Below, one piece after another: positions 8,553 to 17,834 of a DNA stretch of 64,000 nucleotides. The DNA is from Candidatus Saccharimonadota bacterium. Its GTDB lineage: Bacteria > Patescibacteriota > Saccharimonadia > Saccharimonadales > UBA4665. The translations under genes were made by a program, and so were the position numbers. The notes beneath the pieces are model-generated. The model was given only the letters and a program-made list of their open reading frames with translations, was not told where the DNA came from and did not search any database. Numbering within the stretch: the stretch's first letter is position 1; each line of letters begins with the position of its first letter. Where the stretch lies: positions 1 through 64,000 of the forward strand of contig DAHXLE010000025.1 in NCBI GenBank assembly GCA_027371825.1, given 5' to 3'.

Positions 8553-11036
8553 ATGTTGCCACCATCACCAGATTTTCAAGAATTTTTAAATCATCTTACT
8601 AACAACGCGTTAAGTAGTTTAAAACATGCCGATTTGATAGCGCGCGGTACGGGAAGCGCATATATCGGTACAGAGCACTTACTGCTTGGTGTTTTAGCTC
8701 AGAGCTCCAGTATGGCTGCTAAGATACTTGAAGATGCCGGTGTTGATTTAGAAAGAGCTCGGAATGCATTAAACCTAGCCCCTAAGACGCTAGTTATTGA
8801 CATGGGCGCTAAAGGCTTGAGTGAAGCTGCCAAGTTTACTTTACGAACAGCTTATGATGTTGCGCAGGACTATAATCAGGATGTTTGTGGAACAGAACAT
8901 ATTCTCTACAGCATTCTAACTCAAAAAAACGCTCGTGCCACGTCTTTACTTAGGGATATGAGCGTTAATATAGATGCTTTAATTAAGCAACTAGAGGAAT
9001 TCTTGAACAGGCAACAATTTGAAGAAAGCGGTGTAGGTTCGAAGCAGAGGCGACGAACCGGCGAAGGAGGAGGCCATAAAACAGCTCTGGACTTTTTTGG
9101 TAGTGACTTGACCGCTCAAGCTCGCGCCGGAAAACTTGACCCGGTCGTTGCTCGAGACGAACAGACAAAGCGACTAATCACCATACTCAACAGGCGAACA
9201 AAGAATAATCCCGTATTGATCGGAGAACCCGGAGTCGGCAAGACTGCAATAGTCGAAGGGCTAGCGCAGCGTATTATTAACGAAGATGTCCCGGACAATC
9301 TTTTAGACAAACGGATTGTGATGATAGACTTAGCTGCCATGATAGCGGGCACCAAGTATCGTGGTGAATTCGAAGAAAGGCTGAAAAAAGTCATAACCGA
9401 ACTTGAGGGCAACGACCGAGTGATAGCTTTTATAGATGAATTACACCTTATAGTTGGAGCAGGTGCCGCAGAGGGTGCGATGGATGCCGGGAACATTTTA
9501 AAGCCGGCCTTAGCTCGCGGTAAAATGCGAGTTATAGGGGCTACGACAACTACCGAATATACCAAGCATATCGAGAAAGATGCCGCCTTGGAGCGAAGAT
9601 TTCAGCCGATTCAAGTGCCGGAAGCGACGGTCCCAGAAACCGTTGCAATATTAAAAGGTCTGAAGAGGCATTACGAAGAATTTCACAGAGTCAAAATACC
9701 CGATGACGTCGTAGAGGATATCGTGAATCTATCGAAAAGATATATAACGGATAGATTTATGCCCGACAAAGCCATAGATCTATTGGACGAGACCGCCGCA
9801 CATCTTAGAGTAGAGAAAGGCAAGACTTCTCCGGAAGTTAGGAGACTTCAAAAGGAACTCAAATTACTCAATATACAGATCGATGAAGCAGTAGACTCGG
9901 AAGATTACGAGAAAGCAGCAAAATATAAGACTGTCGCCAGCCAGGTCAGTGAAAATCTAAATAAGCTCAAGCAAAGTTTTAAAAACTCCAAACAATTAGC
10001 AATGACCGCAGGCGATGTTGCGTTGGTTGTGTCCAGAATAAGCGGAGTGCCGGCAACGAAAGTTATCCGTAGCGAGGCTAAGTATTTAATTAACCTAGAG
10101 AAACGGCTTAGTCGGTTTGTTATAGGCCAAGATGAGGCAGTCGAAGCAGTTTCGAGAGCAGTTAGACGAAATCGATCCGGTGTAAGTAACGAAAATCGTC
10201 CGATCGGTTCATTCATATTCTTAGGACCTACCGGAGTTGGGAAAACCGAATTAGCACGGGTTTTGGCGCGCGAATTCTTTGGAAGTGACGAAGCGCTGAT
10301 CAAAATAGACATGAGTGAATTTGGTGAGCATCATAACGTCTCCAGGCTCGTAGGAGCTCCTGCCGGTTACGTAGGATATGATGATGGCGGTCAGCTCACC
10401 GATAAAATACGTCGTCAGCCATATAGTCTGGTGTTGTTCGATGAGATCGAAAAAGCGCACCCCGACGTTTTCAATATGCTCCTACAAATACTTGAGGATG
10501 GATATATCACAGACGCCAAAGGCAGAAGAATAGACTTTACAAACACTATAGTGATCATGACAAGTAATATCGGAGCGGATAAGCTACAGAAAGAAGCTAG
10601 TCTTGGGTTTCAGGCAGTTAATACTAATGACTTAAAAGACCTAGACAAGTTACATGAAGACAATAAGGGCAAAGTATTGGACGAGCTTAAGAAACAAATG
10701 AGACCCGAATTGTTAAACAGAATCGATAAAATTGTCGTCTTCCGGGCTCTTACTAAGCAAGACATTTTTCATATTATCGACCTGCAAGCAGATGAACTTA
10801 GGAATAGATTACGAAAACAGGGCATAGGGCTCAAGATTTCACTAAGTGCTAAAGATTATCTTCTAGAGCACGGCTATGATGCTCATAATGGCGTGAGACC
10901 GCTTAGAAGACTAATCCAGGATACAATCGAAGATTACGTTGCTATGGAACTGTTAAAAGAGAAATTCACTAAGGGAAATATATTACAAATAAGCACTAAA
11001 AACAAAGAGTTAGAATACCAAACGGTAGACGAATAG
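8553..11036 (+). CDS. clpC: ATP-dependent Clp protease ATP-binding subunit ClpC
   Basis: Clp N repeats, two AAA+ modules GEPGVGKTAIVEGLA and GPTGVGKTELARVLA, UVR-like linker. Confidence 0.95.
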   Translation: MLPPSPDFQEFLNHLTNNALSSLKHADLIARGTGSAYIGTEHLLLGVLAQSSSMAAKILEDAGVDLERARNALNLAPKTLVIDMGAKGLSEAAKFTLRTAYDVAQDYNQDVCGTEHILYSILTQKNARATSLLRDMSVNIDALIKQLEEFLNRQQFEESGVGSKQRRRTGEGGGHKTALDFFGSDLTAQARAGKLDPVVARDEQTKRLITILNRRTKNNPVLIGEPGVGKTAIVEGLAQRIINEDVPDNLLDKRIVMIDLAAMIAGTKYRGEFEERLKKVITELEGNDRVIAFIDELHLIVGAGAAEGAMDAGNILKPALARGKMRVIGATTTTEYTKHIEKDAALERRFQPIQVPEATVPETVAILKGLKRHYEEFHRVKIPDDVVEDIVNLSKRYITDRFMPDKAIDLLDETAAHLRVEKGKTSPEVRRLQKELKLLNIQIDEAVDSEDYEKAAKYKTVASQVSENLNKLKQSFKNSKQLAMTAGDVALVVSRISGVPATKVIRSEAKYLINLEKRLSRFVIGQDEAVEAVSRAVRRNRSGVSNENRPIGSFIFLGPTGVGKTELARVLAREFFGSDEALIKIDMSEFGEHHNVSRLVGAPAGYVGYDDGGQLTDKIRRQPYSLVLFDEIEKAHPDVFNMLLQILEDGYITDAKGRRIDFTNTIVIMTSNIGADKLQKEASLGFQAVNTNDLKDLDKLHEDNKGKVLDELKKQMRPELLNRIDKIVVFRALTKQDIFHIIDLQADELRNRLRKQGIGLKISLSAKDYLLEHGYDAHNGVRPLRRLIQDTIEDYVAMELLKEKFTKGNILQISTKNKELEYQTVDE

Positions 11037-11139
11037 AAGTAAGTTATTTAAATCGTCCGGGATTGATGAGGCATTGCCTCTCGGGTAACCAGAATATCAA
11101 ACGACGAATATTAATATAGGTCTGTTAAACTAGCTATAT

Positions 11140-12495
11140 ATGGTAAGAAGACCGACTGTTAGGTATGTCTGCTCTAGTTGCGGCGCAACCAGTTCTGCAT
11201 GGGCCGGACGATGTGCGGTCTGTGGTGAATGGAATACTTTAACAGAAGAAGCCGTCATAGATGACGCATCGATCGCGAATCCGGGCGCATCGGGTCATAA
11301 GTTAAAGTTTAATACTATATCAGCTACTTCGGGTAAAAGCGTCAAACGGCTTAAGACTGATATCGCTCAAATAGACGATGTTTTAGGGGGAGGCATCGTC
11401 TCCGGTAGCATAACCCTAATCGCCGGTCAGCCTGGAGCGGGCAAAAGTACTTTGCTATTACAAATTGCTAGCTCTGTTGCTAGGTCAGCGTCGGTTATAT
11501 ATGTTAGCGGCGAAGAGTCGACCGGACAAGTCGGGTTAAGGGCGCAACGCCTTAACACTCTAGAGTCAAAACTAAAATTGGCTACATCGACATCAGCCGA
11601 TGATATTGCCGCTACAGTGAAATCCGGAGAGTTTTCGTTGGTAATTGTCGATTCAATCCAAACAATAGCATGTCATCACATCAACTCGGCACCCGGTACT
11701 ATATCTCAAATATCGGGCTCCACTCAGTTGATAATGTCAGCCGCTAAACTGAGTAATACTGCCGTAATAATTGTGGGCCACGTTACCAAAGAGGGCGCCA
11801 TTGCCGGTCCCAAAATACTCGAACATATCGTTGACGTGGTACTACAGTTGGAGGGTGAACGATACGGCGGGTTTAAACTCGTTAGATCAACAAAGAATAG
11901 GTACGGTTCAACTAACGAGGTGGCCATACTTGAAATGTCCGACCTTGGCCTACGTCCTGTTGATAATCCATCGGCGGCTCTTTTGGCTGAGAGGCAAATC
12001 TGCGATGGCTCAGTAATATTGGCCACTATAGAGGGTTCACGGCCGCTACTGGTTGAGGTACAAGCACTAGTTAACCCGACTAATTACGGTATCCCGAAAC
12101 GGGCAGCCAGCGGAATAGACATCAATAGAGTTAACCTACTGATAGCTATGCTTGAAAAACGCACTAAACTTAATCTTGCTAACTCCGATATATATATCAA
12201 TATTGTTGGCGGGTTACGAATATCGGAGCCAGCTGCTGATCTTGCAATCTGCATGGCCATTGGTTCGGCTGCTAAGGCGTTGAAACTAAAGGAGAATGCT
12301 GTTGTGTTTGGAGAAGTAGGGCTGTCGGGTGAAGTCAGACATGTCCCGTTTATCGACAAACGAATTCAAGAAGCTAAGAAATTAGGGATCGATATTGCTA
12401 TTGGTCCGATTATACGAACAGGCAAGCAACCCGCAAATCTTGATAGCGTATCAGACGTGCGGACTGCTCTTAATAAGTATTTAAAAACCGATTAG
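11140..12495 (+). CDS. radA: DNA repair protein RadA
   Basis: CSSCGATSSAWAGRCAVCGEW zinc finger, GQPGAGKSTLLLQIA, KNRYGSTNEV motif. Confidence 0.96.
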   Translation: MVRRPTVRYVCSSCGATSSAWAGRCAVCGEWNTLTEEAVIDDASIANPGASGHKLKFNTISATSGKSVKRLKTDIAQIDDVLGGGIVSGSITLIAGQPGAGKSTLLLQIASSVARSASVIYVSGEESTGQVGLRAQRLNTLESKLKLATSTSADDIAATVKSGEFSLVIVDSIQTIACHHINSAPGTISQISGSTQLIMSAAKLSNTAVIIVGHVTKEGAIAGPKILEHIVDVVLQLEGERYGGFKLVRSTKNRYGSTNEVAILEMSDLGLRPVDNPSAALLAERQICDGSVILATIEGSRPLLVEVQALVNPTNYGIPKRAASGIDINRVNLLIAMLEKRTKLNLANSDIYINIVGGLRISEPAADLAICMAIGSAAKALKLKENAVVFGEVGLSGEVRHVPFIDKRIQEAKKLGIDIAIGPIIRTGKQPANLDSVSDVRTALNKYLKTD

Positions 12496-12521
12496 CCATA
12501 TCCCGGCTTCCGATAAACTAT

Positions 12522-15500
12522 CTAAGAAGGACTGGATCCGGTGTTAGAGCCGGTGTTTGTGCTGCTCCCGTTACCGGTAGTCTTGGTGGGGTTGTTAGCG
12601 GGACTTGCTACGACTGTGTAAGATTGTGAAGTTGCTGAATACAGTGCATTATCGACTACTTGGACAGAAATCTTCGCAGGTGTTGAGGTAGGAATGTAGG
12701 TAAACGGGTTAACAGAATACGGACTGTTATAGCTTATTGTCTGTGGCGTTCCGTACACTTGGCCATTGACGAGTAAACTGACGGTAATGGGATAGCGGTT
12801 ATACGGAGACGTACCTTCGGTTTGAGCTGGCGGCGGAGAAGACCCCATCACGACTTGTATCGCACAACTTCCGCTGGGGCACGTATAGTAGTTGCTATTA
12901 GTCGGATCCGTTACCGTACCGTTTGTCGATGAATCGTCGACAGTAATAGTCGGCGCCTGAATGGGCGGATCACTACAGCTGTGGACATTATCCGTACTTG
13001 TCGGCAGTGATGATGTCGTAGTCTGTCCTAATGGCCAAAATATATCAATAGAGAAAGTGTTATTATTAGAAGCCGTCATAACCTCTTTTGCCAGCGCCGG
13101 AGTACAATTGGTTGCTAGATTACCGGATATCTTATCTATGGTTTCTGATTGTGTAGCACTTCCGTAAGCGGCTTTACCTTTGTACCAGGCAGGGTAAAGG
13201 TCGGTGCTTGGCCCGGGTACTTCGGCTCCATAACCCGGTGAAATACGTTGGACGAACGCCGGTAAGACTTTAACATCTGATGGCTGTACCCAATTTATCG
13301 GTTTTGTATGTAATGCATTTAATGCTTGCTCCATCCAAGTTCTAGTCAGAGGCTCTGTAATATCCTCGAAATGTCCTTCAATGAGAGGTTGTGCCAAGGT
13401 GTGATACCCCGCAAACCCTATAACGGCGTATTGCGTACTCCAAGCAGTCATTAATCCATTGTAATTCTGGTTTTCAGTTCCGGTCTTGACGGCTATATCC
13501 CACCCATTATAATTCTGAAATTTCTGATACGGTAGAAGATAGGTCGCTCTCGGGTCATCTAACATGTTATTCACTATATAAGCGCTATCAGGGTTATACA
13601 CCTGAGTACCTTTAGGCTGCGTCCAGTTATATACAACCTTACCGGACGAGTTTATGATCTTTAAAATGTATGTTTGAGGAATTTCCGAGCCTAACCTTGC
13701 CAGAGTTACGTCTCCGTTAACTTCTTGGTCGATGGCTATATCTCCGCTTCCAAGCGCCGCTGAACCATAACATTGAGTCATTTGAGCTGCGGTGGCCGTC
13801 TCAACATTCACTCCTGGCTGATAACAAGCATAGGCGTTTTTTGTACCGATTGCTTGGTTGGCGGTGTCGATCCACTTATTAACCGATGCCGTGTAGTCAG
13901 GGCTCTTATCATTCGGTACAACTTCGTATGATGCCTTTACCGCCGGTACATTACGTGATCCAGCCAGGGCGTAACGTAAAGTTTCTGGTCCCGGATATAT
14001 GAAGTTATCATCCCAAAGACAATTTCCACCGTTGCTCGTGAGTGTTGGTCGTGCTTTGTTGGTGCACGGATAACCCGGTATAGGCCCTTGCGTGTCGTAT
14101 AGCACGGAACCGGCACCGACATCGGTATTGTTTTGTATCAGTTCGGCATAGAGAAACGGTTTCATACTTGATCCAGGGGAAATGTTGGTATTGGCATAAT
14201 TTATTTGACCATCAATAGGGTTTGAGAAATTCTCGCCTCCAACCTCAGCAACGACTTGACCGGTTTGAACATTCTCCGCAACCATAGCCTCTTCATCTCC
14301 ATTAACGGCAGCGACATTAGCGATATTAGCGGCTACGTCTTTTTCGGCATCTGCCTGCAATGATGTGTTGAGTGTGGTTATAACCTTCCAGCCTCCTCGA
14401 TTAACCGTGGCAGCGCCATACTCGTTCTCGAGCTGTTGTTTTGCGGCTAGCACGAAATACGGAGCTTGTATGCCGGCATACTTGGTTTGTAGCTGATGAA
14501 CCTCGGAAAGTACGTTAACTTTTATAGCAGCGTTGGCCTGGGCTTGTGTGATATATCCCTGGATAGCCATTTGGTTAAGAATATAGTTTTTCCTTGCTAA
14601 AAGAGCCTGCTGACCGAATTCATCGGTACTTGCCGCCGGATTGTACTGTGGACTGCTAAAAGGCGAATAGTAAGTGGGGGCTTGCGGAATAGCTGCTAAC
14701 ATCGCCGATTGTGCCAGGGTCAGCTGAGATGCATCCTCGCCGAAGTAGTCGCGGGCAGCTGCTTCAACTCCGTAATCAACGCCGCCATAAGGAGCAACGT
14801 TTAAATAACCCGTTAAGATAGTGTTTTTAGAATATTCACGCCCTAGGTCAACGGCTAAAATTATCTCCTTGATTTTAGTACTTACGGATCGATTACCGTC
14901 CCAGTTTTCGTTTAATTTGACTACTTGCTCGGTGATTGTCGACGCCCCCTGTAATCCGCTACCTCCAAAAAGATCATGTAATCCGGCTCGAACAATTCCG
15001 CTCACACTAAAAGCTCCTTCGTGGTAGAAATTCTTATCCTCAATAGCGACGGTTGCTTCCCTTACGTATTTAGACATCTGATTACCCGGAATGGCTACCC
15101 GCTTCACCGCGCTATAATCTTGCCACAGAACAGTCTGTCCGGTGCTGTCGTAATAAGTAATGCTTCCCCCTAAATTACCACCGGATATATCGACTAGTTT
15201 AGGCAAATCTTTTCTAAAGTAAGCAAACAGACCGATAGATAAGACAAACAAAAACACAATTCCGATGCCAGTTATCTTAAGGCCCATAATCAAACCGTCT
15301 CGACTAAACCAATAAGCCATCAGGCGTCGGGGCTCGAGTCTATAGATTAAGCGCTTAACTCTACCTTTTGGTAAAGCCGCCAGTCGATTAGCCTTGCGTC
15401 TTGCCCTGGCATCTTTTCTTGCCAGCAAACTACCGCCCAGGTTTTGATTAACCTTAGGCCCATTGCCATGGCTATTAAGTGTAGCGGCACTCCTTCTGCT

Positions 15501-15533
15501 GCGGGTAGAGTGCTTTTTTGTGTCGCTACTCAT
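12522..15533 (-). CDS. Class A penicillin-binding protein (PBP1A-like) with Ser/Thr/Asn-rich C-terminal extension
   Basis: GT51 EDKNFYHEGA..GASTITEQVVK; transpeptidase SSMK, SRN, KTGTEN motifs. Confidence 0.93.
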   Translation of the reverse strand: MSSDTKKHSTRSRRSAATLNSHGNGPKVNQNLGGSLLARKDARARRKANRLAALPKGRVKRLIYRLEPRRLMAYWFSRDGLIMGLKITGIGIVFLFVLSIGLFAYFRKDLPKLVDISGGNLGGSITYYDSTGQTVLWQDYSAVKRVAIPGNQMSKYVREATVAIEDKNFYHEGAFSVSGIVRAGLHDLFGGSGLQGASTITEQVVKLNENWDGNRSVSTKIKEIILAVDLGREYSKNTILTGYLNVAPYGGVDYGVEAAARDYFGEDASQLTLAQSAMLAAIPQAPTYYSPFSSPQYNPAASTDEFGQQALLARKNYILNQMAIQGYITQAQANAAIKVNVLSEVHQLQTKYAGIQAPYFVLAAKQQLENEYGAATVNRGGWKVITTLNTSLQADAEKDVAANIANVAAVNGDEEAMVAENVQTGQVVAEVGGENFSNPIDGQINYANTNISPGSSMKPFLYAELIQNNTDVGAGSVLYDTQGPIPGYPCTNKARPTLTSNGGNCLWDDNFIYPGPETLRYALAGSRNVPAVKASYEVVPNDKSPDYTASVNKWIDTANQAIGTKNAYACYQPGVNVETATAAQMTQCYGSAALGSGDIAIDQEVNGDVTLARLGSEIPQTYILKIINSSGKVVYNWTQPKGTQVYNPDSAYIVNNMLDDPRATYLLPYQKFQNYNGWDIAVKTGTENQNYNGLMTAWSTQYAVIGFAGYHTLAQPLIEGHFEDITEPLTRTWMEQALNALHTKPINWVQPSDVKVLPAFVQRISPGYGAEVPGPSTDLYPAWYKGKAAYGSATQSETIDKISGNLATNCTPALAKEVMTASNNNTFSIDIFWPLGQTTTSSLPTSTDNVHSCSDPPIQAPTITVDDSSTNGTVTDPTNSNYYTCPSGSCAIQVVMGSSPPPAQTEGTSPYNRYPITVSLLVNGQVYGTPQTISYNSPYSVNPFTYIPTSTPAKISVQVVDNALYSATSQSYTVVASPANNPTKTTGNGSSTNTGSNTGSSPS

Positions 15534-15756
15534 AAATCGATTGAAGATCCAATGCTCTTTCGCTTCATAATAAGTAAGTAGTATTATATCAAACTAATCG
15601 GCTATTAAACTACTATTTTGCTATTGCTTTTCTCAGGTAAAACGCAGCATTCTAACGCGCATCAGGTAACAAATATACAATAAATGAAGTTAGTAGGATA
15701 AAATACTTAGGTATAATAATTAATTAGTGGATACATAATAATAAGGACTGGAATAT

Positions 15757-16974
15757 ATGACTCTTACCGAGGAACTGGAGTTTAGAGGCTTCACAAACCA
15801 GTGTACGTATCGAGATTTAACGGTACTAAATAATGAAAAGTTAACTTTCTATTGGGGAGTAGACCCCAGCGCCGACTCGATGACTATTGGTAATTTAGCC
15901 GCAGCAATGGTGGTCAAGTGCTTCTTAAAACATGGACATAAGGCTGTACTGCTAATAGGAGGAGCGACCGGCCTTATTGGCGACCCGGACGGAAAAACCG
16001 ATGAACGAACGGTAAAGCCTTTAAAAGAAGTCAGACACAACGCAGAAGCCATCAAGAAACAGTATTCTGACCTATTCGACGGAATGGATTTCACGGTAGT
16101 CGATAATTATGACTGGTGTAAAAACTTAAATTATTTGAGTTTTTTAAGAGATATAGGCAAACACGTACCAATGCGACAGATGCTAGCTAGAGAATTCGTC
16201 CAGGATAGATTGAGTGAGACAGGCAATGGAATCAGTTATGCTGAATTCAGCTATGTATTAATCCAGGCATACGATTTTTTACATCTTTTTAATAATTACG
16301 GTGTTACGCTACAGCTTTGCGGTAGCGACCAGTGGGGCAACTCAATAGCCGGAGTAGATCTTATTAGAAGAATATTAGGAAAAGTCGTTAACGTCTACAG
16401 CACTCCTCTAGTAGTGAACAAGCAGAGTGGCAAGAAATTTGGAAAAACGGAGGACGGTGCCGTCTGGTTGGATAAGACCAAAACATCGCCGGATAGTTTT
16501 TACCAATTCTGGATTAATTTAGATGATGATTCGGCCAGTGAATACTTTAAAATTTATACTGAGTTTAGCGTATCGGAAACTAAAGAAGTTTTAGATGAGT
16601 TTAATCGTGACAGGTCAAACAGAAAAGCACAAAAAGTATTGGCATATGAAGTAACAAAACTGGTGCATGGCGTGGATGAGGCAGAAGCTGCCCGGATACA
16701 TGCCGAAGGTTTATCCAGTCAAAATATGGACCCCAATGGCTTAGAGTCGTTTAAAGTTACCGCCGGCAGTGAAATTACCCAAATCCTGATCAGTAGCGGG
16801 TTGGTAAAGTCTAAAACCGAGGCAAGACGCCTTTTAAACAGCGGCGGCATTTATCTCAATGGCAGTAAAGTATCGAAGGAATATTTACAGACGGAAGATT
16901 TCAAGGACAAAAAAGCCATACTAAGACGCGGTAAAACTCTCAAGAATACTGTCATTCTCGAGCAGGAACAATAA
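15757..16974 (+). CDS. tyrS: Tyrosyl-tRNA synthetase
   Basis: YWGVDPSADSMTIGNL, LCGSDQWGNSIAG, KKFGKTEDGAVWLD, C-terminal S4 domain. Confidence 0.96.
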   Translation: MTLTEELEFRGFTNQCTYRDLTVLNNEKLTFYWGVDPSADSMTIGNLAAAMVVKCFLKHGHKAVLLIGGATGLIGDPDGKTDERTVKPLKEVRHNAEAIKKQYSDLFDGMDFTVVDNYDWCKNLNYLSFLRDIGKHVPMRQMLAREFVQDRLSETGNGISYAEFSYVLIQAYDFLHLFNNYGVTLQLCGSDQWGNSIAGVDLIRRILGKVVNVYSTPLVVNKQSGKKFGKTEDGAVWLDKTKTSPDSFYQFWINLDDDSASEYFKIYTEFSVSETKEVLDEFNRDRSNRKAQKVLAYEVTKLVHGVDEAEAARIHAEGLSSQNMDPNGLESFKVTAGSEITQILISSGLVKSKTEARRLLNSGGIYLNGSKVSKEYLQTEDFKDKKAILRRGKTLKNTVILEQEQ

Positions 16975-17018
16975 CATCGTCTTGCAAGAGCACCGATAGT
17001 TCACTATAGTCTATGAAG

Positions 17019-17789
17019 ATGTCGAGCAACAATACGTTTAACAAAAAAGCCGATCAATATAACGACCCTAAGCATAACTACATGGATTATTGGCATGGTC
17101 GTGACTACGAGCATGAAGCTGAGGTGATGGCCATCAAAAGACTATTAAAAAATCAACACTTTGCAACAGCCGTGGATCTCGGTGGTGGGTACGGTCGCCT
17201 TAGCGTTCTTATATCCGAGTATGCCGACAAGGTAATATTGGCAGAGCCTAGCTCTCAACAGCTTGATATGGCCAAGGAGTATCTTAAAGATAAAAAGAAT
17301 ATAACCAGGGTCCTCGCTCAGGCGGATAACCTGGAGTTTAAGAGCGGGTCAATCGATCTTTTGGTCATGGTGAGAGTCATGCATCATTTGCCCGACCCGC
17401 AGCGTGAGTTAAAACAGATCGCAAGAGTACTCGCGCCTAACGGTACGGCAATTATAGAGGTAGCCAACTTTGCTCATGCTCGTAACCGCTTAAAATATAT
17501 TTTAAAGGGTAAAACAATGCCGACAGAGCCGGTTGATATCAGATCGGACAAAAATAAAAATAGTAAGGAAGTTGCTTTTGTTAATCACAATCCTCATACC
17601 GTCATGAAGCAGTTGGACGCAGCAGGACTGCATGTCGAACGTATTTTATCGGTTTCCAATCTCAGAAGTCCTGGTTTAAAAAAACTGGTGCCACACAATG
17701 TATTGCTAGGAATTGAGGGAATACTTCAACCAACGTTATCAAAAACATTCTTTGGACCCAGTATTTTCTTCTTAGTAAAAAAAGCCTGA
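17019..17789 (+). CDS. Class I SAM-dependent methyltransferase
   Basis: VDLGGGYGRLSVLISEYADKVILAEPS..LVMVRVMHHLPDPQRELKQIARVL; start 17019 preferred over 17013 because of TTGCAA-N17-TATAGT promoter ending at 17010. Confidence 0.85.
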   Translation: MSSNNTFNKKADQYNDPKHNYMDYWHGRDYEHEAEVMAIKRLLKNQHFATAVDLGGGYGRLSVLISEYADKVILAEPSSQQLDMAKEYLKDKKNITRVLAQADNLEFKSGSIDLLVMVRVMHHLPDPQRELKQIARVLAPNGTAIIEVANFAHARNRLKYILKGKTMPTEPVDIRSDKNKNSKEVAFVNHNPHTVMKQLDAAGLHVERILSVSNLRSPGLKKLVPHNVLLGIEGILQPTLSKTFFGPSIFFLVKKA

Positions 17790-17834
17790 TAACAGGGTAG
17801 TTTGTATTTTAAGTTGTCTCGGTAGTCTTATACT

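Noticed and set aside
9116-9565. 149-aa minus-strand ORF inside clpC and similar antisense ORFs in rpoB, fusA, tuf and r-protein genes
   Set aside because: Ser/Ile/Leu-rich mirror translations typical of antisense frames over conserved genes
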